Positions 15,551 to 23,256 are shown, counted from the first letter of the stretch. The stretch is 25,596 nt of DNA from JBCDGZ01 sp038750655 (GCA_038750655.1 JBCDGZ010000117.1:1-25596), one strand, 5' to 3'. Numbers and translations are program-made. Notes: generated by a model from the letters alone, not told the origin.

Positions 15551-15954
15551 TTTGTTGTCCAGTCCTCAAGTTCGATGTCTTGAAGTCTGGTGAAGTGCTT
15601 GGTATTGTTGGTGACTAATATGAGCTCATTGATAATTGCAGTACAGCCAATCAAGAGATCAAAGTCATCAATTAACTTACCGTCTTTTCTCAGACGAGCT
15701 TTCTCCTTTGCAAATTGATCAATAGCAGCTGTAATCGGTAATACCTTTACCATCTCAACGAACTGGTTGATCTGACGTAAATGCTTCTCGGGATTTGAGC
15801 TAGAAAATGCACCATACTTCAGCTCTGCCAGCGTAATCTCTGAGATGTAACAATTGCCGCTTGCAATGCTAGCAATGCTAGCAATCTTCTCGTCAATGCC
15901 GAATTTCCCTTTAAAGAAGAAAATAATAATATTGGTGTCTAGGAGATAATTCAA
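15547..15954 (-). CDS. vapC: PIN-domain ribonuclease toxin, VapC type
   Basis: A 135-residue PIN-domain protein, the usual size for VapC toxins, which are Mg-dependent ribonucleases that block translation by cutting tRNA or rRNA. The acidic active-site residues are visible: Asp 6 (LLDTNI), Glu 44 (LAELKYG), Asp 97/Asp 99 (IDDFDLLIG), and the VTNNTKHF segment at 114-121. It begins with TTG, overlapping the TGA stop of the antitoxin gene (TTGA). No ATG alternative exists upstream in frame before a stop codon. This overlap suggests translational coupling to the antitoxin. It contains an in-frame 9-bp repeat coding for Ile-Ala-Ser. Which RNA it cuts is unknown. Confidence 0.85.
   Translation of the reverse strand: MNYLLDTNIIIFFFKGKFGIDEKIASIASIASGNCYISEITLAELKYGAFSSSNPEKHLRQINQFVEMVKVLPITAAIDQFAKEKARLRKDGKLIDDFDLLIGCTAIINELILVTNNTKHFTRLQDIELEDWTTN
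15863..15885. repeat. 9-bp tandem repeat inside vapC
   Basis: The unit gcaatgcta occurs at 15863-15871 and 15872-15880, with a partial third copy to 15885. It encodes the repeated Ile-Ala-Ser near residues 25-33 of the toxin. Slippage would add or remove three residues without breaking the frame. Confidence 0.7.
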
Positions 15955-16208
15955 TCGAAAGATTCTAATTGGCGGTTAGACAATCGGCTTTCCCTTATCC
16001 GTTGAATCATTTCCTCTGCACTTTCTTCCTCGTCTTTCCAAGCGCCGTAGAGCGAGCGCCAATCCTCCTCTTGATTAGGGGTAGGATCAGGGCTTTTAAG
16101 AGAATCTATTAGCCTAGATGCCAGCTCTAGCTTAGCTTCGGCTCCTAGCCCTTTGAGCAAGGGCCATAAATTATCTAGAATTTTGCTGCTAATATTGTTA
16201 GCCTTCAT
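15951..16208 (-). CDS. Antitoxin partner of the VapC-type toxin
   Basis: An 85-residue acidic, helix-rich protein from the ATG at 16208. The N-terminal half (LGAEAKLELASRLIDSLKS) is of the type seen in antitoxins paired with PIN toxins in Bacteroidota. The C-terminal half is rich in Glu/Asp, Arg and Trp (EEDWRSLYGAWKDEEES), and the protein ends LESFD, like the toxin-binding tails of such antitoxins. It lies directly upstream of vapC with a 4-base overlap, the classic antitoxin-first order. Like other type II antitoxins it probably represses its own promoter, but I see no clear operator. It does not match the AbrB- or RHH-type VapB folds by eye, so no symbol is given. Confidence 0.75.
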   Translation of the reverse strand: MKANNISSKILDNLWPLLKGLGAEAKLELASRLIDSLKSPDPTPNQEEDWRSLYGAWKDEEESAEEMIQRIRESRLSNRQLESFD

Positions 16209-16339
16209 CAACGACTATTTTAGTAAAGATACTTATTAATAATAGCATTATCAACGCAAAAGTTCGTTATTCGTAGCTGCCATAGTAGCCAGTATACTAA
16301 TTATCGCTATTTTCACGCCAGACCTTTTGCTCGAAAAAT

Positions 16340-19300
16340 ATGAACCTAAAAATCATCAGCGCCGGCGCCGGCAGCGGCAAGACCTACCGTTTGACACAGG
16401 AGATGGTGCGACTCCTCAAGGAGGGCGTACGGGCCAGCGGCATCATTGCGACGACCTTTACGACGAAGGCGGCGGCGGAGCTGAAGGAGCGGGTGCGCAT
16501 CAAGCTACTGGAGGAGGGGATGACGGCGGAGGCCAACGAGCTGTCGAATGCGCTGATTGGGACGGTGCATGGTTTGGGGGTGAAGCTGTTGAAGCGCTTT
16601 GCCTTTGAGGCGGGGGTGTCGCCGCAGGTAGATATTATTGCCGATGAGGATCAGCAGCTGTTGTTCAATAATGCGCTGGCGACGGTGTTGACCAATGAGC
16701 GGATTCGGGTGATGGAGGCTTGTAGTGAGCGATTGGGATTGAGTAAGCGGGAGTACTATGATTGGCGGCGGGAGTTGAAGAATTTGACGGATACGGCTCG
16801 GGCCAATGATTTTTCTATTGAGGTCTTGGAATACAGTAAGACACAGTCTTTTGAGAGCTTTGCGGAATATTTGCCGAAAGTATCGGAGCAATCGGCGGAG
16901 CACTTCAATCAGCGATTGCTGCAGCTTTTGGAGGATACTTTGCAGGCCTTGGAGGCGAATGAGGATGAAACGAAGAAAACGCAGGGAGCGGCGAATACGC
17001 TGCGAGGATTTCGGAATGCGCTGAAGCTGAAGGGGGCCTTGAACTGGCATGAATGGGCCAAGATTGGGAAAATCTCGGTAGGGGCGAAAAGCAGGGATGA
17101 TGTGGAAGCTTTGCAAATCTTTGCGCAGAGCCACGATAGCCACCCGGAGTTTCACCAGGATATTCAGACCTTTATCAGCAGTCTTTTTGATATTGCCATT
17201 GCGGCGATTCGGGAGTACGAGGAGTACAAAAAGCAGCGGGGCTTGATTGACTATATAGATATGGAAATCCATGTCAAGCGTTTACTGGACCAAGAGGGTG
17301 TGCAGGAAACGCTGCGGGAGGAGCTGGATTTGTTGATGGTGGATGAATTTCAGGATACCAATCCTATTCAGCTGGAAATCTTTTTGAAATTATCGAAAAT
17401 TGCGCATCACTCGGTGTGGGTCGGTGATCCTAAGCAGTCGATTTATGGATTTCGGGGTGCGGACCCCAAGCTGATGCAGGCCATCATTGAGCAAAATGGA
17501 GGTATTCAACCCGAAGATATTCAGGCGTATTCCTGGCGCTCTCGACAAGATATTGTAAATGCGACCAATGCCCTATTTACCAAGGCTTTTAGTGATCTGC
17601 CTCCGGAGCAAGTAGCTCTCCAACCCAAACGAACCAAACTAGCCACCCCCGACAGCCAAAATCAAAGCAACGAACCCATTGAAGTGCTAGATGCCCTCAT
17701 GCACTGGCATTTTCAAACCGATACCGATAGTAAGCGCCTACCGGGACGGCCCTGGATGGAAAACTGCATCGCCACCACCATCCGCCAGCAACTGGAACGG
17801 GAAACCCTCGTACTGCCTAAAGGCACCACCGAATACCGCCAACTCCGCCCGGGCGACATCGCCATCCTCTGCCGCTCCAACGCCGAATGCCTGACCATGG
17901 CCGAGGCCCTGCATCGCGCTGGCCTAAAGGCCGCCATCGCCCGCAACGGCCTCCTCAACACCGCCGAAGCCCGCCTCATCCTGGCCGGCCTCAAGTTTGT
18001 CCTCCATCGCTCCGACTCCCTGTCGGTCGCCGAAATCCTACTGCTGGCCGCCCGTATGGACATCGAAGAGATCATCGATAATCGACTGGAATACCTCGAA
18101 AAAATCAAGGACGACCAAAGCATCGGCAAATGGGCCGCCGATGATCCGTTTATCCAGCGCCTCAACGAACTGCGCCCCCAAATCGTCGACCTCTCTGGGG
18201 CCGAAATCCTCGACTTACTGCTCGAAGAGCTGGACCTGCGCCGCATCATCGCCAGTTGGGGACGCCAGCAACAGCGGATGGATAATGTCGATGTGCTGCG
18301 CAAGCTGGCCTTGCAATACGAGGAAGCCTGCAATCGGATGCACAGCGCCGCTTCGCTGGGAGGCTTTCTGCTTTGGCTCAATGAGCTGGGCAACAAAGGG
18401 CGCGACGCCCAAGGCTCGGGCGAAGGGCCGCAGGCGGTTAATGTGCTGACCTACCACAAGAGCAAGGGCCTAGAATGGCCGATGGTGATCTGCCATAGCT
18501 TAGAAGGCCAACTGCGTGATCGCATCTGGGGCCTCGACATTGTCGCCGAATCGGAGACGGTTGACCTAGATAATCTGATGGGCAATCGCTGGGTGCGCTA
18601 CTGGATCAATCCCTACGCCGATCAGTACCGAGGAACGCAGCTAATTGAAAAGCTAGAGGCCAGCCCGGTCAAGGCGCAGGCCAAGGCCAAGGCGCTGGAA
18701 GAAGAGGCTCGCCTGCTGTATGTCGGCATTACCCGGGCACGGGACTACCTCGTTTTTCCGACGCGTCAGCGGCCCCCCAGATGGCTCAACCGCATCTGGC
18801 ACAATGGGCAAGAGGACTACCCTACCCTCGACATCGATAATCACGAAACGCCCTGGGAATGGAACGACGAAGTCTTGTTGATCGATAATCAGCCACTGAT
18901 TTTTCCGAAGGATTTTGTGCATTACGATCAGCAGGAGGAGGCCATCTTCTATTTGGAGGATCGGACGGGTAGTACGCCGCATCTGCCGCATCGAATTGAG
19001 ATTCCTAAGGAGGGCTTTGACTTTAAGGCGCGCCTGAAAAGGCCCCAGGCTTATGCTCCGGCGCTGGAATTGCCCGAGGAGCAGCTGCATTACCAGACGG
19101 CCAAGGCTTGTAAGGTTTTTTGGATTGCCGATCATCCCGACCGGCCCGCCGAATACCGCCAGGCGATGGCTGAGGCCATTCTGCACCGCTTTGAATTGGC
19201 CGAAGAAGTCAAGATTACCCCCTTACTGCGCAATGCTCAGGCTTTTTTTACTCACCTCCAAAAACACTATCCTGCTCAGCAGCTGTACCGCAAATATCCC

Positions 19301-19597
19301 ATTCGCAGCTTCTACCAGCAACGCCTCTTCGAAACCATCATTGATTTTGTGCTGATTATGCCGGATCAGAGCATAGTTTTGATCCAAAACAGCGGCTTTG
19401 CTGGCGAAGCCAAACAGTGGAAAACCAAGGCAGCAGAGTTGAAAGACTGGCTACACCTCAGCAAGTTGACCTTGCAGGCTATTTTTGGTACCCAGCGGGT
19501 GCGTACGCTGGTCCACTTCATTTTGGGCAGCACTTTGATGGAAGTAGAGACCACCGTGTTAAGCCCTCAGCCACTGGCAGATATTAAAAAAAGATAG
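16340..19597 (+). CDS. UvrD/AddA-like superfamily 1 helicase with degenerate nuclease domain
   Basis: A 1085-residue DNA helicase. Superfamily 1A motifs are in order: Walker A SAGAGSGKT (residues 7-15, Lys 14), motif Ia TTFTTKAAAELKER, motif II VDEFQDTNPIQ (Asp 335, Glu 336), motif III WVGDPKQSIYGFRGADP, motif IV YSWRSRQDI, motif V LTYHKSKGLEWPMVI and motif VI LLYVGITRARDYL (about 792-804). This is the AddA/RecB plan, normally ending in a PD-(D/E)XK nuclease. Here the C-terminal part keeps a family-like shape (ILHRFEL, then ETIIDFV with Asp 1002). At the expected D-x-K site, however, it reads IQNSG (Gln 1016, Ser 1018), so nuclease activity is probably lost. No addB-like gene is adjacent. It may act in repair as a helicase only. 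The ATG at 16340 sits 15 codons before the end of Walker A, as is usual. Confidence 0.88.
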   Translation: MNLKIISAGAGSGKTYRLTQEMVRLLKEGVRASGIIATTFTTKAAAELKERVRIKLLEEGMTAEANELSNALIGTVHGLGVKLLKRFAFEAGVSPQVDIIADEDQQLLFNNALATVLTNERIRVMEACSERLGLSKREYYDWRRELKNLTDTARANDFSIEVLEYSKTQSFESFAEYLPKVSEQSAEHFNQRLLQLLEDTLQALEANEDETKKTQGAANTLRGFRNALKLKGALNWHEWAKIGKISVGAKSRDDVEALQIFAQSHDSHPEFHQDIQTFISSLFDIAIAAIREYEEYKKQRGLIDYIDMEIHVKRLLDQEGVQETLREELDLLMVDEFQDTNPIQLEIFLKLSKIAHHSVWVGDPKQSIYGFRGADPKLMQAIIEQNGGIQPEDIQAYSWRSRQDIVNATNALFTKAFSDLPPEQVALQPKRTKLATPDSQNQSNEPIEVLDALMHWHFQTDTDSKRLPGRPWMENCIATTIRQQLERETLVLPKGTTEYRQLRPGDIAILCRSNAECLTMAEALHRAGLKAAIARNGLLNTAEARLILAGLKFVLHRSDSLSVAEILLLAARMDIEEIIDNRLEYLEKIKDDQSIGKWAADDPFIQRLNELRPQIVDLSGAEILDLLLEELDLRRIIASWGRQQQRMDNVDVLRKLALQYEEACNRMHSAASLGGFLLWLNELGNKGRDAQGSGEGPQAVNVLTYHKSKGLEWPMVICHSLEGQLRDRIWGLDIVAESETVDLDNLMGNRWVRYWINPYADQYRGTQLIEKLEASPVKAQAKAKALEEEARLLYVGITRARDYLVFPTRQRPPRWLNRIWHNGQEDYPTLDIDNHETPWEWNDEVLLIDNQPLIFPKDFVHYDQQEEAIFYLEDRTGSTPHLPHRIEIPKEGFDFKARLKRPQAYAPALELPEEQLHYQTAKACKVFWIADHPDRPAEYRQAMAEAILHRFELAEEVKITPLLRNAQAFFTHLQKHYPAQQLYRKYPIRSFYQQRLFETIIDFVLIMPDQSIVLIQNSGFAGEAKQWKTKAAELKDWLHLSKLTLQAIFGTQRVRTLVHFILGSTLMEVETTVLSPQPLADIKKR

Positions 19598-19630
19598 TAT
19601 TTTTGTTTGGTGTAGGATGTAATTCATCCT
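19598..19630 (+). promoter_or_regulatory. Possible promoter box and small hairpin before the ferritin-like gene
   Basis: TATTTTTG (19598-19605) matches TAnnTTTG and starts right after the helicase stop codon. A 6-bp hairpin follows (aggatg at 19614-19619 with catcct at 19625-19630). No good -33 element is seen, so promoter use is uncertain. The hairpin lacks a T run and is not a convincing terminator. Confidence 0.25.
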
Positions 19631-19688
19631 GCTTTGATGTGACAACTTGCATGATATTCGAGCGCCAGAACGAAATGTGTTGTTTGTC

Positions 19689-20975
19689 ATGATGACCAAA
19701 AAACCAATAATAAACCCAAAAGAAGAACTCCCTCTCGCTCTTCAATCTGCTGCTGAGACCGAACAGCACCTGCTCTGTACGTACCTCTATGCAGCGGCCT
19801 CTTTAAAGAAAAATCCAGATCAATTTTGCAATGATGGCCAATTGACTACGGTCAAACGCTGGCATCAACAGTTGCATCGGCTGGCCCTGCGACGCGGGCA
19901 GAATGTGGCGCTGCTCAATGCTCTTTTACTAGCTTTGGAGGCACCGCCTCGATTTTGTCAGCCCCCTTCGGAGGTGATTGTTTGTGCTCCTTTTAGCTTG
20001 CCGCAGGCCCAGCGAATGGTATGCCTTGAAGCTCCCAATTTGGCGGACCTGCCGGCGGGGATGCAGGACTTATTGCAGCAATGGAGCAATGCGAAGGAGG
20101 AAAGCCTCAGCTCAATAACATTGCGCCAACTTTATCAGAACATTAAAGACGGCTTTGCCCGATTACCCAGTGCCTTTTGTTTTTCCCCCAAAGTACAACA
20201 AGCTGATCTCCTTAGCCGATCAGGTCTTTACCTTCCCGCCATTAAAGAGGTCAGTGCAGCCCTCCACATTTTGGAAATTATAGCCCCGACGGACGACGCC
20301 GTTCGCCCAATCAATGCTCAGCGTCCATTTCTTCAGCTATTTGATATAGCAATGGAGTATCAAATGCTGACCCATGCTACCTCCGGCTGCACCCGCTTTG
20401 TTCCCCACCACACCACCACCTTCCAAAGAGACCAACTCCAAACCCCCTACACCCTCCGCCTCTTTGACCTATTCAACTATACCTACATCACCCAACTGTA
20501 TATGCTCACTGGCCTCTACGGCTGGTATCGCTTGCCCGCCGAGTATCCCCATCTAAGCGCCGCCCTCCGCGAGATCGCCTTCGATCCCATAAGCCAACTG
20601 CTGGTTCAAGCATTTCCCAAAATCCTCCAAGTCCTCCCCGTCGATTGCCATACCAGTCGGATACCCGGCCCCAACTTCCAAATCGCTCCAAAAGAAGAAA
20701 AACGGCTTATAATAAATGCCTGCACCGCACCTAACTGGGCCAGAGCTGATCGGTACAAGTTTTACCAAAATATTGAATTCTACGTGCAACGGCTGGATCG
20801 CATAATAGGAGAAGTCCAGCAACTATCGGAGCAGCATCCTCAACAGCTGGCCAGTAATCAGCAACGCTTTGTACGCTGTCAGTTGCAGTTGATTCAGCAG
20901 GATGTATTCAAAATGGCAGATGACTTGAGGAGGGTCTATCAAACGGGAGTAGGCAGTCGAATGCGGATGGTATAA
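19689..20975 (+). CDS. Ferritin-like domain protein (iminophenyl-pyruvate dimer synthase-like)
   Basis: A 428-residue protein from the ATG at 19689; an upstream in-frame TTG at 19647 is less likely. The N-terminal third resembles the ferritin-like domain of iminophenyl-pyruvate dimer synthase (VioB/RebD) relatives. The matching parts are LQSAAETEQHLLCTYLYAAASL (residues 18-39), the helix RWHQQLHRLAL followed by ALLNALLLALEAPPRF, and FSLPQAQRMVCLEAP. In the usual family the second helix reads EEMxH; here it is QQLH (Gln 60, Gln 61, His 63), so one set of metal-binding Glu is missing. The rest (about 130-428) is helical with no motif I can name, and ends RMRMV. It has no signal peptide. The function is unknown: it lacks the pigment-pathway neighbours of VioB/RebD. 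It follows the helicase gene by 91 bp on the same strand. Confidence 0.55.
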   Translation: MMTKKPIINPKEELPLALQSAAETEQHLLCTYLYAAASLKKNPDQFCNDGQLTTVKRWHQQLHRLALRRGQNVALLNALLLALEAPPRFCQPPSEVIVCAPFSLPQAQRMVCLEAPNLADLPAGMQDLLQQWSNAKEESLSSITLRQLYQNIKDGFARLPSAFCFSPKVQQADLLSRSGLYLPAIKEVSAALHILEIIAPTDDAVRPINAQRPFLQLFDIAMEYQMLTHATSGCTRFVPHHTTTFQRDQLQTPYTLRLFDLFNYTYITQLYMLTGLYGWYRLPAEYPHLSAALREIAFDPISQLLVQAFPKILQVLPVDCHTSRIPGPNFQIAPKEEKRLIINACTAPNWARADRYKFYQNIEFYVQRLDRIIGEVQQLSEQHPQQLASNQQRFVRCQLQLIQQDVFKMADDLRRVYQTGVGSRMRMV

Positions 20976-20981
20976 AAAAAG

Positions 20982-21098
20982 AATCTGAGACTGTGCCCCC
21001 CCGCCTTTAATTCGACGTGGAGACCTCGCTCAGTCTCAGATTGACAAATTTAATCAAGTGCCGTCGGCACATCTCGGCCTCCAAAGATCATGAGGCCG
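20982..21098. repeat. Cluster of three hairpins: dispersed palindrome or structured RNA
   Basis: Three inverted repeats follow each other immediately after the ferritin-like gene. The first has 12-bp perfect arms (aatctgagactg at 20982-20993, cagtctcagatt at 21031-21042) around a 37-base loop with a run of seven C. The second is an odd 13-base palindrome, gtgccgtcggcac (21058-21070). The third has 7-bp arms (cggcctc at 21075-21081, gaggccg at 21092-21098) with a 10-base loop. No T run follows, so it is not a simple terminator. GC content stands out from the AT-rich DNA that follows. It could be a non-coding RNA, a transcript-end element or a dispersed intergenic repeat; the sequence alone does not decide. 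Confidence 0.55.
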
Positions 21099-21408
21099 GA
21101 ACACCAATAACCCCTGAAAATTTTAAATAAAGCGGTACCGGTCTGGCTGCAACATTTTGGGGACATACAGGATTTGGGTACCTAACTTCATTTGTTTGGA
21201 TTATGCTCTTGAGACGTTCCCTCAATTGAAGAGTAACGTATTCTTTAACTAATTTTTAACTTTTTCTCCAAATATGCTCCTGCGCCACTCCCCGATCTCC
21301 TAATTTTTCTTGTATAATTACCCACTTCCAATCAGCCCTTGTTTCTATTCTTTGCCCACTGATGAGGCTATTTTAAAGGTTGGAGTACCATTGTTTTTTA
21401 TAAATAGC
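21099..21408. other. Intergenic stretch without a supported gene
   Basis: About 310 bp with no convincing coding region. Two ggtacc palindromes (21134-21139, 21177-21182) flank a 37-base segment and could pair. Frames of eight or nine codons starting MLLR occur twice here, but they are too short to support. The DNA becomes AT-rich towards the right. Confidence 0.5.
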
Positions 21409-21416
21409 TATCTTTG
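21409..21416 (+). promoter_or_regulatory. -7 box of the SPOR-domain gene
   Basis: TATCTTTG matches TAnnTTTG and lies 65 bases upstream of the ATG at 21482. The -33 region is weak (only attg near 21390). The predicted leader of about 60 nt contains a small hairpin (cgtctgagagacg at 21422-21434). Confidence 0.45.
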
Positions 21417-21481
21417 GATAGCGTCTGAGAGACGAAAACTAATTATTGATAAGCCACTTAACTAACAAAAAAACAATTACT

Positions 21482-22081
21482 ATGGGCGGTATCCTAAAAA
21501 TTCTCATACCAGTATTATCAATAGTCCTACTTGGGCTTTTGGTCTTCACTACCCTCAAAGCTTGCCAAGATAAAGCACAACCTAGTGTAACCAGCAGCCT
21601 CGACAATTCGGGACTCACCGCAGAAGATGAGGAGGCAGAAAAAGAGGCGGCGGACCTGTTCGCGGGAGAAGAAGAGGAGCCTGAGGATATGACAAACGAG
21701 GAAGGAGAAGAGGACAGCAATACAGAGGAAGCAATTACAGCGGATGAAGAAGAGGAGACAGGCTCAGCAGCTACCGATACTGGTGGGGCAAATGGTGGAG
21801 GAGGTATTGCAGCAGGAAGTAGCCCTTCCGATGGGGACTTTCTGGTATTAGCCGGGACCTTTATCAGTCAACCAAATGCAGAAAGGGAGGTGAGCCGATT
21901 GAAAAAAATGGGCTACAATAACGCAGAAATCGTTGAATTTGACTTTTCGGAATACCATACCGTCTGCGTAGACCGTAAATCTACAGAGCGTGAAGCCAAT
22001 ACGATCAAAAGAGCTTTGATCAACCAGCATGAGATTGAGGCTTACGTCCATAAGAAACGGCCTCGCAAGCGCAATCGCTAA
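21482..22081 (+). CDS. SPOR-domain membrane protein
   Basis: A 199-residue bitopic membrane protein. The ATG at 21482 is chosen over an in-frame TTG at 21446 because it directly precedes the membrane span (residues 5-25). The next part is a very acidic linker (about 45-95, largely Glu/Asp), then a Gly-rich stretch (101-112), a SPOR domain (about 118-191: DGDFLVLAGTFISQPNAERE, then LKKMGYNNAEIV) and a basic tail, KKRPRKRNR. SPOR domains bind denuded glycan strands of septal peptidoglycan, so a periplasmic role in cell-wall remodelling or division is likely by family. The basic tail after the domain is unusual and could bind anionic polymers. It converges on the TonB-C gene with 10 bp between stops. 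Confidence 0.8.
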   Translation: MGGILKILIPVLSIVLLGLLVFTTLKACQDKAQPSVTSSLDNSGLTAEDEEAEKEAADLFAGEEEEPEDMTNEEGEEDSNTEEAITADEEEETGSAATDTGGANGGGGIAAGSSPSDGDFLVLAGTFISQPNAEREVSRLKKMGYNNAEIVEFDFSEYHTVCVDRKSTEREANTIKRALINQHEIEAYVHKKRPRKRNR

Positions 22082-22091
22082 GACTGCCGCT

Positions 22092-23192
22092 CTATTGATT
22101 AGCAGCTCGACAGATTACTGGCAGGAGGTTGGTAAACCAGCCTCGCCAAAGGATATTATTGGCTTTGGTAAGATCTTCACAGGCTTTATCCATCACACTA
22201 TCATTGAGGTAGACCTGCCCGCGCAGGGCCAGCCATTCGGCATTGTTGGGAAACAAGGTAATCGCTTCGTTCCATTTAACTAAGCCCTCCTCCATCTTTT
22301 CCTCTTCCATCAACACTGCTCCTTCGTTCATCAGCTGATTGGCTCGATCGCGATCAGCCAGGCGCTGGCGGCAGCCCTCGGTCTTGGGTAGAAAAGGAAA
22401 GCGAATTTGATAGAGCGAATGTACTGCCGCCCCGCCCCGCTTCGCAGGGTCCCAGTTGCCCCCCGAGGCCCGAATCATCCGCACCGCCTCATAGAGAAAA
22501 TCAATGTTGAGGTCGCTGTAGTTGACCAGGTCCGTCAGCTCTATATTGCCTTTATCCGTAACCAGCAATTGCAATTCAATATCCCCGATTTGGCATTCCG
22601 GCAGTCCTTCTGATGGATAAATCAAATTGGTATCCAAATAAGCCATCAAGGCATTTTCTCCTCCGATAAACCCTGGTGGTGTATCGGTTACCGTCCACAC
22701 CGTATCGGTACCCATCAATAAGTACTCTACAGGTGTCTCTTCTTTTATTTTAAACTTAACCGGAACCGTAGAAGTACTACGTACGGCTTGCCCCCCGCGC
22801 TTTCCGGGCGTCCACTTTTCTCCTAGCTTACTCATCAGCTCGACGACCCGCAGGGCCTCTGCTCCGCAGCCCGCACCAATATCCTTGAGCGTTTCCCAGT
22901 TGCTGATGCTGCCATCTTTTTCAATGACAAACTGTACAACTACCGTTCCCTCGGTCTTCGTTTCGGCCGCCGCCTGTGGGTATTCTATATTTTGGTAAAT
23001 AAACTCCAAAATGGAGCGGTCGGAGCAGGTACGGCGGTCCAAATCGGTTGGTCCGGCGTTGACGCAGCCCGGAAAAAGAGCCTGTTGATCGACTACCTGA
23101 AAGATTTCACTGGTATCTGTAGTAGACGTTTGGGCGGTAGAAAGGCTGACTAGAAAGCAGCAGCAAAACCAAATCGCTGATAATTTTTTCAT
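22092..23192 (-). CDS. Secreted protein with two TonB C-terminal-like domains and TPR
   Basis: A 366-residue exported protein. Residues 1-20 are a signal peptide with three consecutive Cys in its core. Residues 61-149 form a TonB C-terminal-like domain (FIYQNIEYPQAAAE, VQFVIEKDGSI, KWTPGKRGGQAV, VPVKFKI). Residues 180-267 repeat the plan in a more diverged form (YLDTNLIYP, LLVTDKGNI, NWDPAKRGGAAV, IRFPF). Residues 283-350 hold TPR-like helices (ALRGQVYLN). True TonB has an N-terminal membrane anchor to ExbB/ExbD. Here the anchor is replaced by a cleavable signal, so this is probably not an energy transducer but a periplasmic or outer-membrane-associated protein using the fold for binding. Such proteins are common in Bacteroidota. 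Confidence 0.75.
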   Translation of the reverse strand: MKKLSAIWFCCCFLVSLSTAQTSTTDTSEIFQVVDQQALFPGCVNAGPTDLDRRTCSDRSILEFIYQNIEYPQAAAETKTEGTVVVQFVIEKDGSISNWETLKDIGAGCGAEALRVVELMSKLGEKWTPGKRGGQAVRSTSTVPVKFKIKEETPVEYLLMGTDTVWTVTDTPPGFIGGENALMAYLDTNLIYPSEGLPECQIGDIELQLLVTDKGNIELTDLVNYSDLNIDFLYEAVRMIRASGGNWDPAKRGGAAVHSLYQIRFPFLPKTEGCRQRLADRDRANQLMNEGAVLMEEEKMEEGLVKWNEAITLFPNNAEWLALRGQVYLNDSVMDKACEDLTKANNILWRGWFTNLLPVICRAANQ

Positions 23193-23225
23193 AGTACACT
23201 TAGGTTTGTAATCCGTTCAGACCAA

Positions 23226-23233
23226 CAAAAATA
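23226..23233 (-). promoter_or_regulatory. -7 box of the TonB-C/TPR gene
   Basis: On the minus strand this reads TATTTTTG, matching TAnnTTTG, 33 bases before the ATG at 23192. A correctly spaced -33 TTTG is not seen. It suggests that this gene has its own promoter rather than depending on read-through from the GH109 gene. Confidence 0.35.
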
Positions 23234-23256
23234 CAAACTAATCCGGGATTTTATGC

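Noticed and set aside
16505..18396. Long minus-strand frames (16505-17272 and 17713-18396)
   Set aside because: Both are antisense to conserved helicase motifs and are low-complexity (Arg/Leu/Pro or Ser/Arg-rich), typical of shadows.
21050..21166. 38-codon minus-strand frame overlapping the second and third hairpins
   Set aside because: Its sequence is a product of the palindromes themselves. It has no ribosome binding site or recognisable domain and is better explained as non-coding structure.
21200..21330. Two tiny plus-strand frames starting MLLR
   Set aside because: Eight or nine codons each, with no sign of translation. The shared start MLLR can be chance.
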